From: an uncultured Myxococcales bacterium
GTDB taxonomy: Bacteria > Myxococcota_A > UBA9042
Assembly: GCA_903896545.1 (NCBI GenBank)
Contig: CAITYF010000246.1
Span: 1-64,000, forward strand
Length of the DNA: 64,000 nt
Direction: 5' to 3'
The position numbers and the translations under genes were made by a program. The stretch's first letter is position 1, and every line of letters starts with the position of its first letter. The notes beneath the pieces were generated by a model, which saw only the letters and a program-made list of their open reading frames with translations, had not been told where the DNA came from and did no database searches. Positions 54,401-62,523 of this stretch are shown one piece after another.

Positions 54401-55407
54401 CGTACCCGTCGTACCAGCAAAAGAACGAGCACGGGTCCCAGCGCCAGCGGCCACATCAAGCGGTGACTGGCGTGTGGCAGCGGCTTGAGCGGGCCGGCGT
54501 CGCAGCTCGTCGACGTGTCCGGCGCAACGCACATGTCCGGGTTGGTCGAAAAGCGATAAGAAAGACACGCGCAGGTAACCAAATCCGGCGGGGCATAGGT
54601 CGGGAGCTTGGTGTCCTCGCCCGCCGTCGGAATCGTCGCCGTTGGCGGTTCGCTCAGCGCCGCCGCACCCAGACCGATCGCGTGGCCCAATTCCACGATC
54701 AAAGCGGCGCGGACGTCCCACTGCGCGATCTTGCACGTGCTGTAGCAGAAGACGCCGGTGGTATCGCGCAGGAGGATGTCCGCGTCGATGATGTGACCGT
54801 CGTGGGCGGTCGTCAGAAACGTTGTGCTGACCGCAAGCTTGGAGAGCGGCCAACCCGCATCCGTGCGCAAGAATGCGATCTGCGCGGTGTTTTGTGCCGC
54901 GCCGTCGCACGCCTCCGGTGACGCGGATTTCCAACAGTCCGAGGCCAGGAGCGCAGCCGTGCTCTCACCGCCAAACGAAAAATTCAGGCCGAGCGGGTTC
55001 GCATCACACCGTGCCGCGACACACCCCGTGTCACCATGTGGCCGCGCCAAAGCGACGTCCGTCACGTCATGAGGCAACGACGGCAGCGTGCCCGTGGCGG
55101 CGCAAAAGCCGCACGACAAGCTCTGCCAACTCGCAAAAGCCTCGATGATCGCGTGTTCGAGGTTGTCGTTGCTGAGACCTTTCGTCGTTGTGCCTGGCGC
55201 GTACAGTTGCCAGCTGAGGTCGGTTCTCAGCCAGCGGTGGCAAAATCCGTCGGGACCACGTGTGCATGCGCAGCTGTTCATGCTGGCGATCGGGTTGAGA
55301 TCGGGCTCAGCACACCACGCGGGCGCGCTGGCAAGCAGTCCCACGCTCGCCACTGTGCAAAACCTGACAATCAGCCTCAAAGCTCGCCGCACGTGCACCC
55401 CGTCCAC
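54355..55407 (-). CDS. Matrixin-like protein with lost zinc ligands and C-terminal anchor
   Basis: The protein has 350 residues from a GTG at 55407; nearby GTG/TTG codons are possible starts. A signal peptide ends APAWCA. Conserved features recall myxobacterial matrixin-like proteins: LSWQLY, EHAIIEAFASWQSLSCGF, GTLPSLPHDVTDVALARPHGD, IIDADILLRDTTGVF. At the metzincin site, normally HExxHxxGxxH, the sequence is VELGHAIGLGAAA (about residues 236-248): the first and third His are gone, so zinc catalysis is unlikely. The C-terminus has a hydrophobic span and RRVRQRK, like a MYXO-CTERM-type anchor, but lacks its Cys-Gly motif. It overlaps the radical SAM gene end by 46 bp. Confidence 0.75.
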   Translation of the reverse strand: MDGVHVRRALRLIVRFCTVASVGLLASAPAWCAEPDLNPIASMNSCACTRGPDGFCHRWLRTDLSWQLYAPGTTTKGLSNDNLEHAIIEAFASWQSLSCGFCAATGTLPSLPHDVTDVALARPHGDTGCVAARCDANPLGLNFSFGGESTAALLASDCWKSASPEACDGAAQNTAQIAFLRTDAGWPLSKLAVSTTFLTTAHDGHIIDADILLRDTTGVFCYSTCKIAQWDVRAALIVELGHAIGLGAAALSEPPTATIPTAGEDTKLPTYAPPDLVTCACLSYRFSTNPDMCVAPDTSTSCDAGPLKPLPHASHRLMWPLALGPVLVLLLVRRVRQRKGTSSAAPQRLA

Positions 55408-55416
55408 TCACTGAAT

Positions 55417-55533
55417 ATGAATTCCGCAGATCCGCAAACTCCGAGCTTCAGTTTTGTTCCCGTTCCGCACCGTAACGAGGCCACCGGCGCAATGCAAGGG
55501 GAGGAAACAGCCGCCGGTTTGGCGAAGTTGTGA
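55417..55533 (+). CDS. Possible 38-residue peptide upstream of HExxH gene
   Basis: A 38-codon frame from the ATG at 55417 ends 55 bp before the HExxH protein start. It encodes a hydrophilic peptide rich in Pro, Ala, Glu and Thr, with no signal sequence. There is no convincing ribosome site, and the start lies 10 bp from the divergent gene. It is listed only because genes of the HExxH hydroxylase kind usually sit next to a small precursor peptide gene. It may equally be non-coding leader. Confidence 0.25.
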   Translation: MNSADPQTPSFSFVPVPHRNEATGAMQGEETAAGLAKL

Positions 55534-55543
55534 CAAACCGCGT

Positions 55544-55571
55544 TTGCGACCCGCCGCTCTGCTGGTAGAGT
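55544..55571 (+). promoter_or_regulatory. Possible promoter of HExxH gene
   Basis: TTGCGA (55544-55549) and TAGAGT (55566-55571), spacer 16 nt, lie just upstream of the ribosome site AGGAGG and the ATG at 55589. If used, transcription would begin so close to the ATG that the leader would be under 15 nt; tentative. Confidence 0.3.
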
Positions 55572-55588
55572 CGCGTCAGGAGGCGCTG

Positions 55589-56947
55589 ATGGCGGCCATT
55601 GCAACACAACAGAACGCGCTCGCAGGCTTGGATTTGCCCGACCTGACCGTGCCGCAGGGCGACACGCGTACGTTGCGCCGCGTCTTGAACGCATATTGGC
55701 AGCGCGTGCTGCACGATCTGGCGCGCGTCCCGCTGGCGGCCGTGGCCCATCACAATCGCGCCCTTTACGACCGCACGTGTCAGGCGCTGCGGGCCGCTTC
55801 TTCACGCGATCCGCGCAAGGCGCTGCACGTCGTCCGGCAGCCGACCGTGTCTGTGCTCGTGGAGTGCATCCAACACCAACTCGCCGGCGTACCTGACACC
55901 GTGCTGCTGAACCGCTGGCTGCGCGAGTTGTGTGTCCTCGTGCTGCTCGAATTGGCGACGCTCGGCGAAGTACCGGCGAGCGGAGTCACCGTAGGGCGCG
56001 ACCCGGACGGACGTTTTCCGGAGCTCCGGTCGCCCACCGCGAACCTTGCCTTGCGACCGCATGAAGTCGTGACAGCGCTGACGTTTCGGCCCCACTCGCT
56101 CACGCTGCACGAGGGCATGCAGACCCAATCGCTGCCCCTGCGTCCGGACGGAAAATGGCTGGATCACAAGCATGAATTCGGCATGCCCGCCGACGTTGAG
56201 CATCCGTATCTGATGATCGTGCCCGGCGTCTTCCTCGCATTGACCGACAACAACCCGCTGTCGAACTTCGAAGCGCATCCGGACAAGAACGGCAATCAGC
56301 TGGACCTCGGCCAACACGCTGCGTCGGAGTGGCTCCATTCGTTGCGCCACGCCATCGCGGATATCGACGCCCACATGCCGCTCGTCGGTGAGGAGCTGCG
56401 CCTGTGCATGCGGCTTTTTGTGCCAGTGGGTTATGACGACCACAAGCACCTCTCGGCGAGCTTCCAGGAGGCAGTCGGCCTCATCTACTTGACGCTACAC
56501 CCCCAGCAAATGACGATGACCGAAGCGGTGTTGCACGAGTTTCAGCACAACAAGATCAACGCCGCTTTTCGTCTGGATCCGCTCCTGCACAACGCCTGGT
56601 CGCCGCTGTACCCGTCGCCTGTGCGCCCGGATCCGCGGCCGCTGCATGGCGTGGTGCTGGCCGTTCACGCGTTTCAGCCGATCGCGCGGCTGTACGAGGA
56701 AATGGCGCGCGCGGCGCGACCGGAAGCTGAAAACAGTTTTTGGAACGAACGTTTTCGCAAGATCATCCACATCAACCGCGCCGGAGCGGAGACTGTGCTG
56801 ACAAACGCGGCGGCGACCAAAACCGGCAGTGGGCTTTTTGCAGAGATGCGGTCGCTGGACGAGCATTTCCGCGCGTATGAGACGGAGCGCTGGCCGGATC
56901 GTCAGGACGCGGCGGACCTTTCCGAGCTGGCGGAACAACACGACTAG
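55589..56947 (+). CDS. HExxH-motif protein, peptide beta-hydroxylase-like
   Basis: The protein has 452 residues, with AGGAGG 6 nt before the ATG. The C-terminal half has TEAVLHEFQHNKINAAFRLDPLL with HEFQH at 316-320, then PSPVRPDPRPLHGVVLAVHAFQPIARLYEEM. This combination (HExxH, then a DPRPLxG(V)xHxxxAF segment) is the signature of the family once called HEXXH motif domain in RiPP gene clusters, members of which have been shown to be 2-oxoglutarate/iron-dependent peptide hydroxylases. The N-terminal ~200 residues are helical and may bind a peptide. The candidate substrate is unknown. It is followed after 2 bp by the intergenic repeat copy 2 region. Confidence 0.78.
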   Translation: MAAIATQQNALAGLDLPDLTVPQGDTRTLRRVLNAYWQRVLHDLARVPLAAVAHHNRALYDRTCQALRAASSRDPRKALHVVRQPTVSVLVECIQHQLAGVPDTVLLNRWLRELCVLVLLELATLGEVPASGVTVGRDPDGRFPELRSPTANLALRPHEVVTALTFRPHSLTLHEGMQTQSLPLRPDGKWLDHKHEFGMPADVEHPYLMIVPGVFLALTDNNPLSNFEAHPDKNGNQLDLGQHAASEWLHSLRHAIADIDAHMPLVGEELRLCMRLFVPVGYDDHKHLSASFQEAVGLIYLTLHPQQMTMTEAVLHEFQHNKINAAFRLDPLLHNAWSPLYPSPVRPDPRPLHGVVLAVHAFQPIARLYEEMARAARPEAENSFWNERFRKIIHINRAGAETVLTNAAATKTGSGLFAEMRSLDEHFRAYETERWPDRQDAADLSELAEQHD

Positions 56948-56965
56948 ACATGCCGGCCAAGATTG

Positions 56966-57067
56966 GAGATCAAACCTGCCCGAACCGCGGCGTGCCACCG
57001 GAGGTGCACGCTCGCGGTCCAGTCCGAGAGGGCAACAGGCTTGACCCACAGAGCTTGGTGTTGGACA
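56966..57067 (+). repeat. Intergenic repeat, copy 2
   Basis: This ~102-bp stretch matches 14990-15092 in opposite orientation, with about a dozen differences by eye and one indel. It fills the gap between the stop of the HExxH gene (56947) and the stop of the DUF4157 gene (57081), again between convergent genes. A frame from 56950 begins MPAKIGDQTCP, faintly like the start of PAAR-type proteins, but the indel in the other copy and the antisense overlap with the next gene argue that it is not a gene. Confidence 0.75.
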
Positions 57068-57080
57068 GAGGTCGGACTGT

Positions 57081-57782
57081 CTACAACCGCCCAGAACGTT
57101 CGCCGTCGGTCCGTTGCATTCGCTCCAGAATCGCCATGACTTTGTTTTCCAGCACGTTCGGGTCCATGCGCTGACGGGGCGGCTTCGGCGTTGCAGGGGG
57201 CGGCGCCTGTGGCGAAGCCGCGAGTTCTGGCAGGCTGAATTGCGATTCCTGCGCGAACACACGCGCTTCGGCTTCACGCGCAACGCGCTCGGCGGCCTCA
57301 CCATCGCTCGCATCATCGCGACGCCGGCGTTCGTTCAGGATCGGCATCGAACCCGACTGCGTCTGCGGTGCGTTGGGTGGCGCAACGTGCGCGAGTTCGT
57401 GGGCGATCACGGCGCGACCTTCCGGCGTCGTCGGATCGTACTGACCGGGGGCGAAAAACACGTCGGCGTCACCGATGGCAAAGGCCCGCGCATCCAAAGC
57501 GTCAGCAGCGGCTTGCGCGCGGGACCCACGGTGGACGCGCACTTCGGCCAGGCTCTCGCGGCGAAAGCCCTGTGCGGCGAGGCGATCGATAAGCGCGCTA
57601 TCCAAGCGGGTCGGCAGCGGGTCAGAGAGCCACCGGGCACCGATCGCAGCGTAGCGGTCAGTCACATCCGCGCCCATTTGCTGCGCGCGGTCGGCCGCCA
57701 AACGCTGCCCCAACTGTCCAGCGTCATCGTCGGTCGACGGAACGGGCGGCCGAGGTGGCTGAGTTGTGCGTCGCTTGGCCAT
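57081..57782 (-). CDS. DUF4157 (eCIS core domain) protein
   Basis: The protein has 233 residues from the ATG at 57782 (GAGG upstream). The DUF4157 core reads EVRVHRGSRAQAAADALDARAFAIGDADVFFAPGQYDPTTPEGRAVIAHELAHV, with the zinc-peptidase motif HELAH. Such proteins are associated with extracellular contractile injection systems, as effectors or core-linked proteins, and with other secreted toxins. The N-terminus is Pro-rich, and the C-terminal ~90 residues are charged and helical without a recognised toxin domain. No sheath, tube or baseplate genes are in the window, so it is an orphan here. Confidence 0.85.
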   Translation of the reverse strand: MAKRRTTQPPRPPVPSTDDDAGQLGQRLAADRAQQMGADVTDRYAAIGARWLSDPLPTRLDSALIDRLAAQGFRRESLAEVRVHRGSRAQAAADALDARAFAIGDADVFFAPGQYDPTTPEGRAVIAHELAHVAPPNAPQTQSGSMPILNERRRRDDASDGEAAERVAREAEARVFAQESQFSLPELAASPQAPPPATPKPPRQRMDPNVLENKVMAILERMQRTDGERSGRL

Positions 57783-58009
57783 CAAACCCTCTGGCGTCAC
57801 GCTACCACGACCGGGAGGCGGCGCAAACGCCTGAGAAGCCCTCTGGAGCCGCGACACCCCAGCCGTCGCCCGTGAACACGTTTACACCTTCACATAACTG
57901 CTGAGCGTCACGGTTGACACGCCACCTAGCGGCGTCGAAGCTACCCGCCAACTTGCCTGCGCGCCCCCGTGCAGGTTGGCCCCGCCCCCGGTTTCGAGGA
58001 TTCCGTCAG

Positions 58010-59008
58010 ATGCCCTCGTCGGCCTTCACCAGTAGCATTTTCCGCCGGATTCCGGACGTGCGTCTTGAACCGTCGGCTGTCGTCGCGCCGCTGCTGGATC
58101 GCGTCCCCGCGTTGCGCCTGATTGGCAATACCCCGCTCGTGCAAATCGACGCCTTTGCCGCGGAACATCCCGGTGTCGAGCTGTACGCCAAGGTTGAATA
58201 CTTCAATCCGGGCGGCTCGTTGAAGGATCGCCCCGTGCTGCGCATGTTGGCGGAGGCCATCGCGGACGGTCGGCTGACGCGCGACAAGACCATCATCGAC
58301 AGTTCGAGCGGCAATGCCGGCATCGCCTACGCGCTCATCGGCGGCGCGCTCGGTTACGATGTCGAAATCGTGATTCCGGACAACGCGTCCAAAGAACGAC
58401 TGAAACGGCTGACCGCGCACGGCGCGAAGATCACCCACACGTCGGCGCACGACGGGTATGACGAGGCGATTCGGTCGGTGCGGCGCATCGTCGCTGCCAG
58501 CCCGGATCGGTACTTCTACTGCGACCAGTATTCGAACGACGGCAACTGGCGCGCGCATTTTGACACGACGGCGAACGAGATCTGGCACCAGACCGAAGGC
58601 CGCGTGACGCACTTCGTATTTGGCGTCGGCACCGGCGGCACGATTACCGGCATTGGGCGACGCTTGCGGCAACTGAACCCGAAGGTCGCGATCGAACTGT
58701 TGATCCCCGACGCGTTTCCCGGCGTGGAAGGCCTGAAGCCGCTCGGCTCGCCAGGCGACCACGTGCCGGAAATCTACGATACGACGCTCGCCAATCGCAC
58801 GTGGGACGTCGACGACGAAAAGGCGTGGCAGGTCAGCCAACGTCTCGCAAAGTCCGGACTTTTTGCTGGGCAGAGCTCCGGCGTCTGCGTCGCGAACGCG
58901 GTGCGCGTTGCCAAAGATCTAAGCCAGCGCGGTGAAAAAGGCGTGGTCGTGACCATGCTTTGTGACATCGGTGAACGGTATTTCTCCACACGCTTGTGGG
59001 ACGTCTGA
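58010..59008 (+). CDS. Cysteine synthase-like PLP enzyme
   Basis: The protein has 332 residues from the ATG at 58010 (GAGGA upstream). It is a fold-type II PLP enzyme of the O-acetylserine sulfhydrylase/cystathionine beta-synthase group: IGNTPLVQID, the Schiff-base Lys72 in NPGGSLKDRP, the substrate loop SSGNAGIAYA, VIPDNASKERLKRLTAHGAKI, and the phosphate loop GVGTGGTITGIGRRL. The last part ITHTSAHDGYDEAIR and GLFAGQSSGV is as in CysK/CysM. The 30-residue N-terminal extension before the fold is unusual. It makes cysteine from O-acetylserine or O-phosphoserine and sulfide; which donor is used cannot be told. Confidence 0.9.
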   Translation: MPSSAFTSSIFRRIPDVRLEPSAVVAPLLDRVPALRLIGNTPLVQIDAFAAEHPGVELYAKVEYFNPGGSLKDRPVLRMLAEAIADGRLTRDKTIIDSSSGNAGIAYALIGGALGYDVEIVIPDNASKERLKRLTAHGAKITHTSAHDGYDEAIRSVRRIVAASPDRYFYCDQYSNDGNWRAHFDTTANEIWHQTEGRVTHFVFGVGTGGTITGIGRRLRQLNPKVAIELLIPDAFPGVEGLKPLGSPGDHVPEIYDTTLANRTWDVDDEKAWQVSQRLAKSGLFAGQSSGVCVANAVRVAKDLSQRGEKGVVVTMLCDIGERYFSTRLWDV

Positions 59009-59029
59009 TCGCTCGACGGAGAGGAAAAC

Positions 59030-59845
59030 ATGCATTGGGACCGACCAAGTCCGGTACAAAATCCGGCAACAACCTCTGACGCCATTCGTGTTGCTGCGGA
59101 GCACACGCCCGCCCGCGCCGACTCGGACGCCTTCGCTCGCCAAGTTGCGGCGCCGGTCTCGCTGACCGCGCGGACCATCGGCCTGACGTTGCCGAGCTCG
59201 TGGGTGCTGATGACCACCGCGATGTGGTGGGCGTGGCGCGTAACTGCCATGTTCGCCCGCGAAGAGTTGGTTGGCCCTCACGCGCAGCACGTCGCGCTGT
59301 TCTCTGGGCTTTTTGCCGACCTCATCCTGGTGCAGTTCACGTTTTCCGCGGCGCGTCTAACGCTGGTCGCGACAACACCGAGCGCCGAGATCCACCATCC
59401 GTACGTATCGGGCATGAAGCGACTCGTATTCACCCTCTTCTTCCTTTCGACGCTCTTCCGCATCCTCGACGTCGTGCAGAGCGCGATGGCCCACCGCGTC
59501 CCGGACGCGGAATTCTGGATGACGGTGATCCGCGAACCCGACTTGCTGGTGTCCGGCCCCGTCTTTGGCGCCGTGCTCGTCGCTGCGGCGGCGACGGCAA
59601 TTGGTCGCTACGCGGTGGGCTGCGATCTGGAGATTACACAGTCCTTGGCGGAATACTGGGACCAGCGCAAGGCGATCACGCTCACCGCGACGACGCTTCT
59701 GGTCACCGCGGTGCTCGGTCTGGGCATGGCTACGGGCAGTCCGTACGGTGGTCGCGGTCGTCTGGTGGAAGTGGGTGCCCCGTCCGCGCTCGTGCAGGCT
59801 TTGGCGCACCGGACAGCGGTCGCACGCCCGACGCTGGACAAGTAG
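59030..59845 (+). CDS. Multi-span membrane protein, unknown
   Basis: The protein has 271 residues with GGAGAGG before the ATG. A hydrophilic N-terminus of ~40 residues precedes about five transmembrane helices (residues about 48-70, 85-110, 128-150, 175-195, 212-232). No recognised transporter or enzyme motif; Trp, Ala and Met are common in the first span (VLMTTAMWWAWRV). It lies 21 bp behind the cysteine-synthase-like gene, so it may be co-transcribed. Function not assigned. Confidence 0.7.
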   Translation: MHWDRPSPVQNPATTSDAIRVAAEHTPARADSDAFARQVAAPVSLTARTIGLTLPSSWVLMTTAMWWAWRVTAMFAREELVGPHAQHVALFSGLFADLILVQFTFSAARLTLVATTPSAEIHHPYVSGMKRLVFTLFFLSTLFRILDVVQSAMAHRVPDAEFWMTVIREPDLLVSGPVFGAVLVAAAATAIGRYAVGCDLEITQSLAEYWDQRKAITLTATTLLVTAVLGLGMATGSPYGGRGRLVEVGAPSALVQALAHRTAVARPTLDK

Positions 59846-59924
59846 CATCCACAGGCGGTTTTGGCCGCAGGCGATTCAACACAATGTGGAAGTAGTTCTC
59901 GCGGGCGCGGTGCGTCGGTTGCGG

Positions 59925-60368
59925 CTATTGCTCGCAGGGGCACTGGCGCGGCACCTTGGTGCGATGCGAGCGGCAACGTTCGCGCGTGACATCGCAGCGC
60001 GCCGAGAGCGCGGCGACCTTCGGGTACCGTTTGGCGATGTTGCACACGCTGTTCGCAAGATGGCAGCTCTCCGACGAGCGGTTGCACATCTCAAAACACA
60101 GATCGAGCGCGTTGTCCGACACGGAGACCGACTGGATCTGATAGCCGATCTGCATTTGCCGGTTGGTGGCGACGTCGACGGTTAGACGATCCTCGTCACT
60201 GACGTCATCAAAGCCCTCAGCACGGGCACCGGGACTGGAGCAACCCACGATCGCGAGCGCGCCGAGTGCCACGCCAAAAAGCCAACTACCACGCGGAGAC
60301 CACGGGAGATTCACGGAGACGCCGCGCGCGAACACGGCGAACGCACTGCGGGTTTTGGCCAATTCCAT
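59925..60368 (-). CDS. Small Cys-rich lipoprotein
   Basis: The protein has 147 residues. Basic N-terminus then a hydrophobic span ending AIVGC (lipobox). The mature part starts acidic (AEGFDDVSDEDRLTVDVATN), then has a helical Cys domain (LDLCFEMCNRSSESCHLANSVCNIAKRYPKVAALSARCDVTRERCRSHRTKVPRQCPC) with about nine Cys. The spacing CxxxC...C...C resembles a small helical cysteine-stabilised module. It is not like the Cys loops of the other lipoproteins here. Start at the ATG 60368; a later GTG is possible. It diverges from the acyl-CoA synthetase gene. Confidence 0.65.
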   Translation of the reverse strand: MELAKTRSAFAVFARGVSVNLPWSPRGSWLFGVALGALAIVGCSSPGARAEGFDDVSDEDRLTVDVATNRQMQIGYQIQSVSVSDNALDLCFEMCNRSSESCHLANSVCNIAKRYPKVAALSARCDVTRERCRSHRTKVPRQCPCEQ

Positions 60369-60591
60369 CGTCAACGCGAAGGCTCCAGAAGGCGCAACTC
60401 GGCACCAGGATCTGGTTGAGTGTAAGGGGCTCCAGCCCAACCGGCAAGGGCGCACCGCAACGCACCATCGGATTCCTTGGCTTGCCCGGTCGAATTGCCA
60501 ACTGCGCGCCCTCCCCTTGCGCTTCATGCCCCGTCCGGCGGACACTTGCACGTTGCGGGGCGACGCATTTGCCGCGCAACGAGAGGCTGTT

Positions 60592-62493
60592 GTGGTCGGC
60601 AATTCCAGTCATAACGCAGCGAACAAGGGAACAGAAGCGCCGCGCACGGAAGGGATTCGCACGCTGGTGGACCTCTTTGAGCGCTCGGTTCAGGTCGGTC
60701 CCGGCAAGCAAATCCTGCGCAGCAAGATCGGCGACACGTGGCAACCGACGACTTTTGCTGCGTGGCGTGACACTTCCGGTATCTGGGCGCGCGGCTTGTG
60801 TGCCCTTGGCTTGGAAATCGGCGATCGCGTGGGCTTGATCGCTGTGACGCGCCGCGAATGGCTCTTTGCCGACATGGGCATCCTGATGGCCGGCGGCGTC
60901 ACGGTGCCCGTGTATCCGTCCGCGATGGCCGAAGAAGCGCAGTTCGTACTCGACAACAGCGAAGCGCGCTTCGTGTTCGTCGAAGATCCCGCGCAGTTGG
61001 AGAAGCTCGTGCTGCACCGCGCAGCGCTCCCGAAGTTGGAAAAAGTCATCTACATTCAAGACGTCGCGGCGCTGGAGAGGCCCGACGCGCAAGGGCGCCT
61101 GCGCGTGCGCTTGGATGAAGTGGTCGCGCCGGACGACCCGTGGATTCTGTCGTTGGATCAGCTGGCTGATCTGGGCCGCAAGATCGGCGAAGGGCTGCTG
61201 GCCGATCGCCGCGATCAGATCCAACCGGAACAGCCGGCCACGATCGTGTACACGTCTGGCACGACGGGCCGTCCCAAGGGCGTTGTCCTGACCCACGACA
61301 CCTTCGTGTTCGAGACCCAGGCGTGCGAAACCTCGCTGGATGTCCACGACAACGATGGTCTTCTGCTGTTCCTACCGCTGGCGCACGTCTTCGCGAAATT
61401 GGTCTATGTCGTGTGCGTCAACGTGCGCTGCGAAATGCTGATTCCGCGGTCGATCGCCACGGTTTTGCAGGACATGGCTGAGGCGCAGCCGACCGTGATG
61501 CCCGCGGTGCCGCGCATCTTTGAGAAGGCGCACGCGAAGATCATGGCCGGCGTCGAAGCGGGCGGTCCGGTCAAGAAGAAGATCTTTGAATGGGCCGTCG
61601 GGATCGGGCGAGAAGTCTCGCAGTTGCGGCAGCGCGGCAAGGAACCGACGGGCGTCCTGAAAGTGCGCTACGAGATCGCAAACCGTCTTGTGTTTACCAA
61701 AATTCACGCCGCCTTCGGCGGGCGCGTTCGCGGATTCATCTCCGGCGCGGCGCCGCTTTCTCGCGAGCTTTCCGAGTTTTTCCATGCGGTTGGGCTCCTG
61801 ATCCTGGAAGGCTACGGCATGACCGAGAACTGCGCCGCGGCCACGGTGAACCGCTTGGATCACTTCAAGTTCGGCACTGTCGGCATTCCAATTCCCGGTG
61901 TCCAATTGCGGATCGCCGAGGACGGCGAAGTGCTGATCAAGGGACGCAACGTGATGCACGGCTACTGGCGCAACCCGGAGGCGACCGCAGAAGCGTTGAC
62001 CGACGGCTGGTTGCACACGGGCGACGTGGGCGAGATCGACACGGACGGCTTCCTCCGCATCACCGACCGCAAGAAGGACATCATCGTGACCGCGGGTGGC
62101 AAGAACGTCGCGCCGCAGAACATCGAAGCGCACGTGAAGAACGCGCCGTTTGTGAGTCAGGTGATGGTCTACGGCGACAACCGCAAGTTCCTGTCCGCGT
62201 TGGTGACGCTGGAGGAAGACGCGATTTGCAAGTGGGCTGATCAACGGGGAATTCGCTACGCGACGACGGCAGAACTGACGCAAAATGGTGAGGTCTACAA
62301 GCTCATCGACGGCATCATTTCTGACAAGAACCGAACCCTGGCCAGTTACGAAACCATCAAGAAGTTCGCCATTCTGGAGCGCGATCTGACCGTGGAAGAT
62401 GGCGATCTGACGCCGTCCTTGAAGATGCGGCGCAAGGAAGTGACGCGCAAGTATCAGGATTTGCTCGACTCATTCTACAGCGAGCATTACTAA
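60592..62493 (+). CDS. Long-chain fatty-acid-CoA ligase
   Basis: The protein has 633 residues from a GTG at 60592 with GAGAGG 6 nt upstream; an ATG at 60526 has a weaker context. It is an AMP-binding enzyme that activates fatty acids with ATP and CoA. Motifs: YTSGTTGRPKGVVLTH (about 219-234), the LACS segment GYGMTEN, DGWLHTGDVGEIDTDGFLRITDRKKDIIVTAGGKNVAPQNIE. The long form with GGPVKKKIFEWAVGIG is characteristic of bacterial long-chain (FadD15/Faa-like) synthetases. No beta-oxidation genes adjoin. Codes downstream for a GTG-started Dpm1-like gene after 30 bp. Confidence 0.94.
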   Translation: MVGNSSHNAANKGTEAPRTEGIRTLVDLFERSVQVGPGKQILRSKIGDTWQPTTFAAWRDTSGIWARGLCALGLEIGDRVGLIAVTRREWLFADMGILMAGGVTVPVYPSAMAEEAQFVLDNSEARFVFVEDPAQLEKLVLHRAALPKLEKVIYIQDVAALERPDAQGRLRVRLDEVVAPDDPWILSLDQLADLGRKIGEGLLADRRDQIQPEQPATIVYTSGTTGRPKGVVLTHDTFVFETQACETSLDVHDNDGLLLFLPLAHVFAKLVYVVCVNVRCEMLIPRSIATVLQDMAEAQPTVMPAVPRIFEKAHAKIMAGVEAGGPVKKKIFEWAVGIGREVSQLRQRGKEPTGVLKVRYEIANRLVFTKIHAAFGGRVRGFISGAAPLSRELSEFFHAVGLLILEGYGMTENCAAATVNRLDHFKFGTVGIPIPGVQLRIAEDGEVLIKGRNVMHGYWRNPEATAEALTDGWLHTGDVGEIDTDGFLRITDRKKDIIVTAGGKNVAPQNIEAHVKNAPFVSQVMVYGDNRKFLSALVTLEEDAICKWADQRGIRYATTAELTQNGEVYKLIDGIISDKNRTLASYETIKKFAILERDLTVEDGDLTPSLKMRRKEVTRKYQDLLDSFYSEHY

Positions 62494-62523
62494 CCGACGA
62501 CCCAAGACAAGGCTTGTGACCCC

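Noticed and set aside
56950-57174. 74-codon frame MPAKIGDQTCP, PAAR-like
   Set aside because: Overlaps the DUF4157 gene antisense; the homologous repeat copy has a frame-breaking indel.
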